From: Trogon surrucura
Taxonomy: Eukaryota > Chordata > Aves > Trogoniformes > Trogonidae
Length of the DNA stretch: 64,000 bases
Assembly: GCA_020746105.1 (NCBI GenBank)
Contig: CM036658.1
Span: 32,699,099-32,763,098 of the forward strand
Reading direction: 5' to 3'
In this document: piece after piece, positions 1-13,456 of the stretch
Layout of the letters: every line of letters starts with the position of its first letter
Position numbering within the stretch: position 1 is the first letter of the stretch
Made by a program: the position numbers and the translations under genes
Notes under the pieces: generated by a model
The model's input: only the letters and a program-made list of their open reading frames with translations
Database searches by the model: none
Told to the model about the DNA's origin: nothing

Positions 1-3000
1 AAATTCTTCTTACAGTATTCTTTGGTTTATATTTGCACACGAAAGAAAATTATTTTAAAACAGCTACAGTGGCAGGAGAGTTAGGTTCACCATCTGTAAA
101 ACTTTGTATGCAAACTTCAGTCTCTTCTGAGACTGTGAATTGCTTGAAGCAAAAAATACATTATTTTAAGGTTGAGCATATAAATAACACTACTAACAAC
201 AGAAAAAGAATCTAATCAGATGACACTTGAAACCAACACATATAAACACGATTACATTTTAAAAAAAGCAAAAATGAAACAAAAAACGCTTTGCCATTTC
301 CTTCTTTGTACATATGTAGGAATTCTGTAAGTATTTTTGTTTTTCTGTCTCACTAATTTCATTAACAAGAAACACAAACGCACAAACCTTAATAAATTCC
401 ATGCAACCCATTTCTCTTTCCTGCCTTTGAAACCAGTTTTACAAGCTTACCAAAAATCTTCACAAACTTTGTGCAAGTAGCAATATTAAATCCAGAAATA
501 CGTATGTAGGACAGTCTTACTTTTATCTACATCTGTAAAGCAAAACGCTAGTCTTAAGATGTCTGCTAAAATCTGGGAGATAACTGCCATTTTGGAGAGT
601 ATGAGTCCAGCAACCAAGAAAAAGTAGAGTAAACAAGTTAAGAGCAGGCCATATGTTAAAGTTATATCTTTGATGTTACACCCTTCCTCATGCTAACAAC
701 TCACAACCACGTGCAATCCACAGTCTATTTACTTCTGTGCCAGCGCAATTTTTTTTGTATGGCCACTGGAAACTGAAGCACTTAACGATTTTGTCCTGTA
801 GAAACCTGCAGGACATTGGTTTTGGTTTATTTTCTAATTTATTTGAGGGATCCATTTTGCAATTGCAATGTAGCTTTATAAACACATCAGCACAACTGAG
901 AGAGCAGCGAACTTCATTCATCAGCTTTTCTTTCACCTACTACGGAAGAAAATGCACACTTGGGGTTTCAATGCATTGAGGGAGAACAAATACACTTCTC
1001 AACAGCCAGCAGGAGGAAGGGGGTTTGTTTTGTTTTGCTTTCATTTCCATGCTTCATCTCTGCAGTCACAGTTTGTTCTACCGCTTTTGTGTTTGCCTCA
1101 AAGGACACTTGACTACTGTTGACATAGGTACCTATTCACATGCAAAGAAATCCCACTTAAGTTGAGCAACATCAAGATTTAGAGTCTCTGTCAGTAACTT
1201 GAGGATAAAAACATCTACATTCTAACAAGAACAGACAAGTAAATTCTATCCCATGCTGTGCTCTTCCCTATGATGTCTGTTCCAAAGGTAACTTTCTCGT
1301 CCTTCTTGGTCGAGGATTTCCTCCCCCTTTCCAAACTGGTTTCCAGGCTCCATGTAGCCCACAGAGTAACAGAATCATAAACAAAACAGGCTCTACTGTC
1401 ACTCGCATATCTGCAGTCCCTCACTGTATGCATATATTTAAAAATTAACAAGTTTAAACAGAGATTTTTATGACAATCAAAAAAAATATCAGAAAAATCC
1501 TCACCAATCTTTCTGCTTGTACATTAGCGTATTCTATCTTATACTCTCTGGAAATGTTTTATTTTTTAAATTGTTTTCTGTAAAGCATTCATCCACCTGG
1601 GGGAAGATCAGTCAACACTTTCTACATTATTTTGTATACGATATCTCCAGAAAGCGAAGAATACAGAAATGATTTCTTGTACTACATTCAAGACTAGAAG
1701 GAAGCCCAGCCAAACACTCTTCTCCCAGGTGCATTATTTCAGCACCCGGACTGTGTGCTCCCCAAACTGCCCATGAGAATTACCTCCTTGGTGTTTAATG
1801 ACAGCAAAGCCTGACCTACTTCAGAATGCTCATAATCAATTAGAGTTTGGGCAAAAATCCAAGACTTCCATGAGAAACAATCAGCAAAAATGAAACGGTA
1901 ATTTTTACACAGTTTAAGTCAATTAAACTTGAAAGGGATTTTGCAAAGCAAACTAAAAGACAATTTTCTAGCCCAAAGGCTTCCTTCTCATCATATTCCA
2001 AATGCTTTTACACTCAGTAAAGCTGTAAGTATTCTTCAACAAAAAGAAAAAAAACCAAACCTGCAAAGTGTGTTTTAATGAAAATGTAAGAATTAGATGT
2101 AAATGATAAGGAACTGGTGACTCGACGTAGCTAGTTTTCTTTAAACTTTATTTCCACAAAGCCAAGGAATTATTTGATTTTCTCAAGCTCTGACGAAATA
2201 CGAAGATATTAACCTATATTGAACATGTACAATGGCAGAATATTAATTCTGTGCCTGCTCCAGACCTGTTGGTAGAACAGTACATTATTGAATATTGTTT
2301 CCGGTATCCATAAAAATCTGCAGTCTTCTGTAACAGTCACACTTTATCTACCCCTGCAACTTTCTGTTAAAAAATGAAACACATGCCAATTCCAGGAAAT
2401 TCTGAAAACGGAAAGTTCTTACTTTTATATAAAGACACATACTGATATAACAGTATTTTGTTTTTGAGCTACAAAGCTCTTTTTCCAGTTTTACAGACTG
2501 ACTCATGTTTGGTCCACAATTCTTATTTCCTTCCTCAGTTAAAAAAAGAAAAAAAAACTAATACTGAAAGCACATTACTAAGGTGCTTCAGAAAACAGCG
2601 GGGAAAGGAGAGTGCTGGGTTTTTTTCTGCTGTCTGAAGCCACATTGCTATAAAAAGACATCAGTCTCTCAAGTTTGCAAGTTTTGAGCACCTTAAGAAT
2701 AGTGGCATTAACGAAAACATTCACATTACTTCAGCAAATTCAAAACTGGGTCATGTTGGATTGGAGTGTTTTAAAAACAAACTATGGCTAAGAAGGGAAG
2801 AAAGTACCCATAAGCATCCACAAACGAACGCGTCACTGTGTTGCTTAAGTTACAACACTGCACCTCTCATGCTCTGCTCTGACAAATATGTTTCGTCTGT
2901 CTATCCACATAGATATACTAGATGCCATTTTGGGGTTTGGTTTTTGCTGTTGTTGTTGTTGCTGTTGCTGTTATATCCTTCCTCTGGCTTAATATTTCCA

Positions 3001-3855
3001 CAAATCTTTGGAAGATCTACTGTCGGTCTGTGCCTCACCCTTGGATTGCATTCCCTAAGTTAAAGATGTGTCAAGGTCTTTTCTTCAAAAAGCAGTAAAC
3101 ACAAGTATATTCTATCCTAGACAGGCCTTGCAGGCCTCAATCTTAAAGTCAAGGACAGCTCCAAGTTCTTTGTAACTCCCTCAAGGCCACAGGAGCGTAT
3201 AATTGCGGTTTGAAATGGTAATGTGAATTTTAAAGCAACTCCACTAAAAAAATAAATTCAAATTATGCTACACTTGAATTTTCAATAGCTTTTCAAAACG
3301 ACTTTTCAGGTACCAGGTTGAGAACAAAGCACTGCATCATGTGGTGTAACGCTTCTCAAAGTGTATCACTTCCCTGCATATTAATCATATTCAGCCTTAC
3401 CCAAAAAAATCTCTATAGGTCCAACTCGCCTTCAGCTAGCACCCAAAGCACAACACTTCCTTGCTCCTCTGTTGTTAACTGCCCATAGTGCCTCCACCTC
3501 CCCATATTTGTTTCATACACTTGTGTTCTGTGTTACACAAACATCCCTGCTCAGTGTACCGGAGTCTGCCTGGCCACAGTACCCTGGCAAATTAACACAC
3601 TCCAACAGGGAAGCTCCTCGCTGCAGCAGCAAAACAGCTCTCCTAAAAAGATTTAGCATTAAACATCTCCTGTATATGGTCTCAAATACATCTACATTTG
3701 GAAATAAATCAAAGAGTACCAATTTCCATACTAAAAACTGGCTATGCTTGATCTTAATTAACTATATTATCTACAAATCAGTTTGGTCTTCACCAGAAAG
3801 ACTTTCATTTTCACTCAACATAATACAAGTTTAAATAGAGGAAACTAAAATGCTC
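1..3855. other. presumed COMMD10 intron 5, no gene seen
   Basis: AT-rich unique sequence. Short open frames only. A small TGT/TGC triplet run (about 2948-2973) is the only simple repeat of note. No COMMD10 3' exons were recognised. Confidence 0.6.
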
Positions 3856-5341
3856 ACTCAAGAACTTGTTAAGTGTTAGCCTCGAAAAGTATAGGTCATG
3901 GGTAACAGGTGAGGTGCCTGAAGACTGGAGGAAAGCGAATGTCACTCCAGTCTATAAGAAGGGAAGGAAGGATGACCCGAGTAACTACAGACCGGTCAGC
4001 CTCACCTCCATCCCTGGAAAGGTGATGGAACATCTTATCCTTGACGCTGTCTCTAGGCATATCAAGGATAAGAAGGTTATTAGGAACAGTCAGCATGGCT
4101 TTGCCAAGGGGAAGTCATGTTTGACCAACCTGATAGCCTTTTATGAAGACATAACCAGGTGGATGGATGGTGGCCATGCAGTGGACGTGGTCTACCTGGA
4201 CATCAGCAAGGCCTTTGACACCGTCTCCCACAGCATCCTCATAGGTAAACTGAGGAAGTGTGGTCTGGATGACCAAGTAGTGAGGTGGGTCGAGAACTGG
4301 TTGAAGAGAAGAAGCCAGAGGGTTGTGGTCAATGGGGCTGAGTCTGGCTGGTTGCCTGTGTCTAGTGGGGTCCCTCAGGGGTCAGTGCTTGGGCCGGTGC
4401 TGTTTAATATATTCATCAATGATCTGGATGAGGGATTAGAGAATGTTGTCAGCAAGTTTGCTGATGATACGAAATTGGGAGGAGTGGTTGACACACCAGA
4501 AGGCTGTGCAGCCATTCAGAGAGACCTAGACAGGCTGAAGGGCTGGGCGGGGAGAAATCTTATGAAGTTTAATAAGGGCAAGTGTAGAGTTTTGCACTTG
4601 GGAAAAAATAACCCCATGTACCAATATAGGTTGGGGACTGCCCTGCTGGAGAGCAGTGCAGGGGAAAGGGACCTGGGGGTTCTAGTGGACAGCAGGATGA
4701 CCATGAGCCAGCAATGTGCCCTCGTGGCCAAGAAGGCCAATGGCATCCTGGGGTGTATTAGAAGGGGAGTAGCAAGTAGGTCAAGAGAGGTCCTCCTGCC
4801 CCTCTACTCTGCCCTGGTGAGGCCACATCTGGAATATTGTGTCCAGTTCTGGGCCCCTCAGTTCAAGAAGGACAGGGAGCTGCTTGAGAGAGTCCAGCGT
4901 AGAGCCACAAAGATGGTGAAGGGAGTGGAGCATCTCCCTTATGAGGAAAGGCTGAAGGAGCTGGATCTCTTTAGCTTGGAGAAGAGGAGGCTGAGGGGTG
5001 ACCTCATCAATGTTTATAAATATGTCAAGGGGGAATGTCAGGAGGATGGAGCCAGGCTCTTTTCAGCGGCGTCCACTGACAGGACAAGGGGCAATGGGTG
5101 GAAGCTGGAACACAGGAGGTTCCAGAAAAATATGAGGAAAAACTTTTTTACTGTAAGGGTGACCGAGCACTGGAACAGGCTGCCCAGGGAGGTTGTGGAA
5201 TCTCCTTCTCTTGAGACATTCAAAACCCGCCTGGACGCGTTCCTGTGCGCTCTAGTGTAGGTGGTCCTGCTCTGGCAGGGGGGTTGGACTAGATTATCTT
5301 TAAGGTCCCTTCCAACCTCTAACATTCTGTGATTCTGTGAA
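3856..5341 (+). mobile_element. CR1 LINE, 5'-truncated, long open RT frame
   Basis: CR1 retrotransposon copy with an ORF2 reading frame open for about 464 codons up to 5260. It shows RT motifs [56 protein letters not shown] and the catalytic FADDTKLGG, then the C-terminal CR1 region ending FLCALV and a short 3' UTR closing in ATTCTGTGATTCTGTGA. The endonuclease domain and 5' end are missing, as usual after incomplete reverse transcription. It lies in presumed COMMD10 intron 5, antisense to the gene. It is the best preserved CR1 here and therefore relatively young. Confidence 0.93.
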
Positions 5342-8300
5342 TATACTGTCATCCAGTAAATATGAAACTGTCTAAACTCTGCCTAAGCATCCTTCTTCCA
5401 TTTGTATCATTCCACACTATCCCTTTAGGAGCAGAAGATATCCTTCAGCACAAAATGGGCTTTATGGCCTAAAGAACAAAGAACCAATCTAAAAAAGAAT
5501 TATCATGATATATTGTTTTAATGAACTATTGTTCGAAAAGAAAAGAAACAAGCAACAATAAAAAAGCATACTAGTTATATGACAGCAGCACTTGAAAATG
5601 TGTATTAGAACTTCTTAGACATAGCACCAACCTCAAGAATTCTGTCCCACTTAAATGGCAACTCTGCTGTTTGAAGAATTTCCAAGATGTTTTGGGATCT
5701 GCAGCCGTTCTTTGATAGGAGCACAATGTGCTTGTTCCTACGAAGACGCAATGACAGGAAGGAGGAAGGAATGGGAATGTGAAGAGGCAAAGTGATCCAG
5801 AAATTACAATAAAACAGCTCAGGAATTGTCTCTCTGCTCTCGCAAGGACTTCCCTGAATCTACAGACACCTTTCTTCCTGCCTCTAAATTGTATCTTCAA
5901 ATGAACCTTCTCCTCCTGAGTATTCTTAAGATTTCCTAATAGAACACACTTCCTTTCCATTTATGGCTTCAGGTATTTGCAGGCAGTGTTTGCAAGGTTT
6001 ACGCACTTGTTCTTGAACAAAGACAGATCTTCGTTTTCAAGTGTGTACAGCTAGATTTTGAAATTATTTAGAACAGGGGAAGAGGAAAGAAAACATGAAT
6101 CTGAACTCCTCTGTGCAATTAATGAATCCTATTCTATTCCACGCTGCAAAATCCTGCAGGACTGTTAGGTATAACAGCACTGCTAAGCCACCTGTGGGCA
6201 GTCCCCTAAGGTACAGTGCCAGTGCTTCTCCAGAAAGTTTAATCCTGTGACCCTCCTGTGCCAACACAGTGTGTAATACATTCCTCCATCTCATGAAGGA
6301 GAAAAGTGCACCCCTCAGTGCTGAAGTACCTAATCATAGAAATATACACCAGAGCTGCCTACAAATCTGACCCTCTGCAATTTGTTTTGCTGTCAAATTC
6401 CCAGTCTCATAATGTGATTTATTCCCAGACCCGAGGATCTCCCAGCTCCTTGTTTCTGTTAATGCTGGAAAAGACGACAGAGAAATAATATAACATTGTC
6501 AGCCTTCTTTCAAACTCTGTTGCCTGTCTCTATGCACCAGAGGTAATCTAAAGAGCCTTGAATCAGGCATTACTGAAAAATTCAGTGTCTAATCCCACTG
6601 TTGAGGAAGGAAAGCATTTACAAATACCACTTACAAAACAATTCTCGTAATATTTTGATTACATGCACAGCAGAAATTGTCATCCCCTTACACTGAAACA
6701 GCATCACAGTCCAATTTTCTATTCCGTTTGACCCATTAGTTTGGTACCATCTCACTGGCTGGCTGGGCAACTTAGTTACTCTGACTACATATACACAAAT
6801 ATAAAAATGTTGCTGAGGGGATTAGAAAAAGAAGCAGCTTTTCTTTAAGTATAAATTTCCAGCTACACAAGCATTTCCATTAGCTTTGGCTCTATTTTTG
6901 TTTTTGTACTGCCCTTTCATTACTACAAGGCTTCAAAATGTATTCTTAGTAACAGGATCTGTCTCGATATAGAAAAAAAAGGTATTTTCCTTTCCCCCTT
7001 GAAATCTTTTTCTATTACTGCCTTGCCAGTGAGAGTGCATTCCTAGAAATACGTATTTGTTATTTCATAAGTAGTGATTTTATATAATCATACTGAACAA
7101 GATTTGTTCAGGGGCTGTAGGCCATGCTGTGGGTTGTGGTTTCCTGTGAAAATCACATTTCATGTATTTTAACCAGTGAAAAAAGTCACTTGTCATAGTA
7201 GCTTTTAAAGTTTGCTAAATGTTGGTACAAAACCAAGTGGCACAAATTTAGATGCCACACAGTTCCAGATACCAGACTCCTGTCATTTGTAAACAACAGG
7301 AAACAAGATGAGTGAAAACTGCTGCCCTTACATGTAATTGAGGTGATGACCTACCCTCTTCCACCTGAACCATGACTGGAAAGGGTGTCACAGCATTGTT
7401 ACAGACACCTGTTCAATGTCAAGTGCACAGCATTGGTACTGTCTGACAGCATGTACTGTATATTTATTGCCTCAAGCCAGACAGACGTTAGCAAGGCAGG
7501 AGATGCTCACTCTGTACTCTTTCAAGAATATGCATACTACTTCTCGAGGAAGCCAGATTTGGCTATTTCATTAGTTTACATATCAACAGAAAAATTAGCA
7601 AAATTAACAGGAAAGTAAGCCCAGCAATTCTGCAAAGAGGATGGAAAATACAGAAAAATCCAATCGCTTTTAAATTCAAAAACATGCTACTAACCCTCAA
7701 AGCAGCTTAGCTGGAAACTGATAATCTCCAAGAGAATAACTTTTCTTTGGCAGTAGCATTTCATATCAAAACTCAGAAAACAATGCATTTAAAGGAAAGG
7801 AAAAGTAGAGCACAGGGAAGAATCACAACAATGGTGAACATAAATGCAAACTGAATGCAAATGAAGAAGCCCAGGCTCCTTTTGTACTACTCTGAGCAGT
7901 CACACAAAACAGCCAATCAGTTCGTAATAATGTAAGTGACACAGAACTGCTGGTAAAGTAGTAACCAGCAGGGTAACTTGACAAGGTTCTCCTCACCGTC
8001 ATGTTTTATAAAGGTACATGAGACAAAAGCAAGATTCAACCTGAAGGGTATGTGAAGTTGCTCTCTGTCACCTTTTCACCCCGCAAAAAGCTCTTCTGAT
8101 ATGAGTGACACGGTTAAGAAGAAAAGGTATGCATGTGTATTGTTTAACAAGACACGTGACAAGTTGTGTATAAAGGCAACACAGAGAAGGCAAATGCGAC
8201 CGGGTGCAGGATGCACAGCCCTGAAGTGGTCTCACAGTAAGCTGTGAGACCTGGCAATGGCAACATGCAAAAGCTCTGACACAGATCTGCTTCCCTCCTT

Positions 8301-11300
8301 TGGGGCGCACAGTAAAAACCCTGTAACAGAATTTATAATTTCCTAACCAAATTAAACTGTTTCACATGATGCCCTCATTTTCTAGTATTATAAAAGAGAC
8401 ACTGCGTTCAAATGCTTCAAAAAGTTCGTTTTTGGTTCCAGTGTCTATCCTTGCTCTTGAAGGGATTACAGAAAAAGTCTAACAGGAAAAATACTGCCAA
8501 GCACCCATATTTCAAAGCAGAATCTCACAATCGTTCAACTTCATACTGACAAGAATACTCATGGTACCATACAGTTAACGACTGTAAACTTCCCCAAACC
8601 ATCCCTCCACCCTCTGACACTCAGCAGTGCTTCTTCTGCAAGGTGAACTACCCTATTACATAAATTTAAGGGGTATGATCAAGTCTCCCAAGTCCTGTGT
8701 AGATAACTGGACTGGAAACCTCTACCCTCACTCAACCAACATCACTCCCCCTTCCAGCATGGAAGACGGAGTTATGACCACTGCCATTAAGACACCAAAG
8801 GGAAAGCAGGCAGCTGTACCCAGGGCACGTCCTTGGCTCGCCCCCTCCCAGAACCAGGACCTTGCTGTTACCTCTCTAACAGGTCAGCATATGCTCCAGC
8901 AGCAGGAGATGGCTCACCTGAAGCTCCTGGCTCCAGCAGCGTGCTGCTAACTCTCAAGCTGATGCTGATCTTCCTCCACACTAGCTACCCAAATGCAGCT
9001 CTGCAAGCCCAATACAGAGCACACCCTCTGAAAAGGAGTTTAAAAGTTCGTTGCAGAGGACAAAACGAATTCAAAATTATTAAAAAAAAAAATATCTGAG
9101 ATTTGACATGTGAGAACATTAAGGAACAATGAAAATTAACTTCGCTAAATATCCCCAGATTTTAGAAGCTATTTAAATATTGTGAATTACCTTTGAGAAT
9201 TTTAATTCGTCTGGCCTAGCTTCCTTTTTGTACTTCAGAAACTTAAAAGGGCAAAATTGTACTCATTAAGTGTTACTTATTTTCAGCAATTCTGTCTATT
9301 AAGACTGACATCTTTCAGCATCTAAAGGCAGTCAAACAGACTTTAAAAGCATGTAATTACACGCAGGCTTGCAACAAAATGCTTACAAATCTGCAATGGA
9401 GTTCTACAATTCTAAACACTCACTTCTACAAGACAGACGTTTTCCAAAACTTCAGTGTCAGGAGTGCCTTAAAAACATCCATATCCTAACTGGATGTGAT
9501 GTTGAAGCTGTCCTTATTTTGTCAGGACTCAGAGCATAATTTTATTTTCAACAAAAAACAATTAATATTCAGCCTAAATAGGAAAATGAAAAAACTTTAC
9601 AAATGAGATAACTGGAATAATTAGGTCTACTGCAACTGAAGGTCAGGAAGGTGATTTGATACTATAGGGAAAGAAAAACAAAACCTGAGACTGATTAAAA
9701 TGACCTGTTTTATGCGTAAAAAGATACAACACAGCAAAAGTTATTTAGGCCCCATGACAAGAAAACAGATACCCCAAATACTGTGGTACATCCAAAAACG
9801 TTCATTTACATACACCTCTTACCAAATTTACTTATAAATCCTGCCCTCTAGCAATACTTAAGCAAAATGGATTGAAAACACTCCATTTTACAAATCAGAA
9901 ACTAGCTATAGTGAACTGCTAGTCTACAAGATGTTTTATGAAGATAATAAAGACATCACAGGATAAGAGCAAGATCACAGTGTCTGAGGGGTTAAAATAT
10001 GTCAGCCTGCAGCTAGGCTTTTCAGAAGCTGCACAGAGAATAAGACACTCACAGACCGAGTGCCTCTCAGGCCTTCCTGCTGAACTCCCTTGCTCTTACA
10101 ATCTTTCACATAATTTAAGCAGCAACATTGTATCACAACTTCCATCCTCATCCATCCACTTAACTTTCAAAGTTGAAAAATACACTTGGTTATTTTGTCC
10201 CAAGTTAGGTACATTGACAAGGAAGTTTTAAGAAGTTTGCGCAGGTATGCTTTTTTTGGTGCACTAATAAAAGAGAAGGCAGAGGGAATAGCAGGGAAAA
10301 CAAGAAAATAAAACTCCTGCCAGTGTTCCTCAGCAGCTCAAGCTCAGAACTAGTATCATTACTTGCTCTATGAAGAAAGTGGAATAAAAAGTTATACAAA
10401 TCGCTAAAGAACTGCTTAGTGTGGACAGTACGGATTCATTTCACCGGCATTTGTGTTAGCTTGTTTTTCAGTTTCTTCACAGAATTTTGTTTCTTCTGTT
10501 TACAATAAGAGTGCCATTTCTAACCATGCCCATTGCAGAGCCTGCTGAGAAGTATTTCAGTAAATATCACTGTTCAACACAGAAATGAAAGGCAAAAAGT
10601 TTCCTCTATTCTCTGTCCATCCTGCCACAGCTACAGAAGTAAAATGTAGTGGTGAGGGAAGAGATTTTAACCAACTACTGTAAGCCTGAAATAAACAGAA
10701 ATTAGGTAGGGAAAAGGTGCAGCACTGCAGTCAAGTCTAAACAAGCGTGGACAACATTCTCCACTACAAGTCTGCTATTTAATCACCACCTCTGTTTTTC
10801 TATGAATAGGCTGTATAAGACTTAAAGCTTCCTTCAAACACTGCCACTGTTCTTTCTGGATACCCCAAGCAAAGTCAGCAACTTAGCTCTTTTTGGAGAG
10901 TGCAAAAAAACTCATTTCTGTGGCGCAGCTACAAAAATTAGAAGCATTTATAGGCAAGTTCAAAGCTTCCATTAAAACATTTTGTGTATATCTAGATCTT
11001 ACTTTTAACTCCCTCTTTTATATATTTTGTTTCTCTCTAAATATCTCATATTCAGAGAGTGCCTCCAACATAGTACGCACTACCAAAGACAAGGCACTAG
11101 GAACAGAGCACCTCTTCCATTTGCACCCAAGAAATGAACAGCAAAGCACACGAGGAGCAAGGCAACTGCTTTCAAACTGTCAGTATAAACAAAAAACAGA
11201 CAGTAACCATGACAATCCCACCTCTTCCAAGAAGTTCCTTACACAGGAACCAGCTACCGCTTAGGAAAATAAAACAGTTGGCTCTTACAGATGTGAAGTA

Positions 11301-11799
11301 TTTTCAAGCATAAGTCTACTGCAAGAAAACACATAGAAATTCCTTTTTCAGAATTTCATGTCTCACACAACTTTCCTCATTCAGAAGTCCTCAAAGGAAA
11401 AAAAATTATTAATAGATAACAAAACCTTCCACAAGCAAGTCTCTCCAAGTGGCAAATGCAAAACAGTAACAAGTTCACCATTTTACAGATGGAAAAACTG
11501 AGAAACTGAAGATGGAAAACTGAGAAGCGTTTCCAGTGGTACTCAGAAAACATGCTGACACACGTTTATAGGTATTTCTGCACAGCTTCCCCAACATCAA
11601 GGCTTTTATATATATAAAGTTAATCTGCTTTTACAAATAACATGTTCCACTGTTCTCTAATTGCCATTCTCTCTACTAATTGCCATATAATGCAAGAGAC
11701 AGTCACTCCTACCTGATTTAAATGCCACAAAGTGCTACCCATTAATACATGTAAAGGCTTTCTGACCCTCTGAATTTTATACCTTTTAACATTCGGGGG
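5342..11799. other. presumed COMMD10 intron 5, no gene seen
   Basis: Unique AT-rich sequence with scattered A-runs and a perfect short hairpin at 8228-8251. The open frames here show no family features or splice context. Confidence 0.6.
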
Positions 11800-12763
11800 T
11801 GTCGTGGTTCAAGCCAACTGGGACAAAGAACCACACGTTCTCCAGCTCACTCCTCCCCCCACCCCCATTTCCACAGTGATGTGGAGGGACACAATTTCAA
11901 CTAAAAACGCTCAAGGGTTTGAGATTAAGGATATGGAGGGTAAAATCCAACATTTAAGATGACTGGTAAAGAAACAGTGACCTGGGGAGAAAAACAGATT
12001 TAATTCACCACCACCATTTATGAAGTAGTAAAGAAAGAAGAATACATCAATAAATATGACCCGATCTCAAATGCACTTTGCCTCTCGCACCGCATCTCCT
12101 TGGCTACCTCCTCCCCCCCATCAGTGCAAGGGGGCAGGGGGTGGGGGTTTGGTCCATCTGGCCATTACTCATTGTCCACGGCAGCTCCTCCTTGAGAAGG
12201 AGGGCTCCTCACAGTCTCTCCCTCCTGCCCCGTGATGTGTGAGGCAATCCTCTTCCTTCTCAGGAGTCCCTCGAGGCACATCCCCCGTTGGTCTCTCTCC
12301 CCTGTCACACGGGGCTCTGCACCTATCCCCACACCCTGGACCCTCTCACTGCCATCAGTCCCCCAGCTGGCAGGCAATCCCCTTCCTGCCATCTCAGCCA
12401 CCACCGGCTGCAGGGAAAGGTCCTGCTCCAGCAGCCTTCTCCCTCTCCGTCTCCTCTCGGACTCTTCTCCCCCACTTTCTCCTCAGGGGGATGCTCCTTG
12501 GTTCTCCTCTCACCTCCGCCTCCTTGAGCAGAAAAACTTCCCAACGTTAAAGACAGGACAGCTCAAGAGAAGACGAAACCAAACGAGAGAGAAAGAACAG
12601 CGGGGTCGCCTCTGGAACGCCTTGATGGCAGAGGCGCTGACTGGCCCGGCCCTGGCCAGAGGCAGCTCCGACTCTACCCGGGGGTGGGGGAGGCTCTCGG
12701 AGTTTCACATGAGTCTACCCCCACTTTTTTACAAAAAACCCCACCAGACTCAAACCCATGACA
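11800..12763 (-). repeat. solo LTR (bird ERVL-type, about 960 bp)
   Basis: Plus-strand ends are TGTCGTGGTTCAAGCC and CAAACCCATGACA, so on the minus strand it starts TGTCATGGGTTTGAG and ends GAACCACGACA. This terminal pattern is shared by a large group of bird LTRs. Flanks GGGGG / AGGGG could be a mutated 5-bp target duplication. There is no second LTR or internal region next to it. The pyrimidine-rich middle produces several long but meaningless open frames. Confidence 0.65.
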
Positions 12764-12955
12764 AGGGGAAATTTTGGGGTTTGTGTATCTATGCATAGAA
12801 GAATTAACTGGTTCTTATGTATCTATACATAGGGGAACTAAGTATTTAAAAACATTCACATTAGAAAGCTGATAACTTAGACATCACATGTTTAACATAG
12901 GAGTGAAAGGCAGAAAGTTTCCTTCATTCTCTGCAGCTAGCTAGATTATACCTCT

Positions 12956-13456
12956 TGTCCTCTGCCCTCATGGGGCAGGTGTATTCCTCCTAGCCTGGGA
13001 TGCCTCCCCTTGCAGCAGTTGCCAGGTAGATCTCGGAGAAACTGCTAGAAGCTTCTGGCTAGTTTGGGTCTAGCCCACCAGCCTGGGTGTACACCCAGTG
13101 GGAGGCTGATACGACTTTGATTGACCACAGCTCAGATTCAACTGAGCTGTAAAACAGAGCCCTGCCAGGGACGTGCTGCAGCAAGTCCCGTTGGAGCAGC
13201 AGGTCCCGCAGCTGGGGCAGAGCCTCCCCCTTGATCTGGGATGCCAGCTAGGGTTGAGGTTGAGAGTCCTCATCTTTATATGGGTGAGTGTATACACAAT
13301 CCAGCCCATTACTCTAAGTTCAAGAGTTGCATGTAGTGTGGTAACTGCTCTTCTCAACCGACACCAGAACTTGTGAATTTGGGATAGCTTTCATTTCTTA
13401 ATAAATTCAGTTTAATTACACTTGTGGATTAACTGAGAATGGGAGCACTCCTCACA
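12956..13456 (+). repeat. candidate solo LTR
   Basis: GC-richer block with a promoter-like layout: TCTTTATATGGG at about 13272, AATAAA at about 13400 and a TG...CA frame (TGTCCTCTGCC to CTCCTCACA). I could not find a convincing target duplication, so the ends and the family are uncertain. Confidence 0.4.

Noticed and set aside
3866..5260. Host protein-coding gene (464-codon frame)
   Set aside because: The sequence is CR1 ORF2 with its reverse transcriptase motifs and microsatellite tail. The apparent start is not an ATG and the 5' end is truncated.
12165..12798. Long overlapping frames suggesting a Ser/Pro-rich protein
   Set aside because: They lie inside the solo LTR in a pyrimidine-rich stretch where stop codons are rare by composition.
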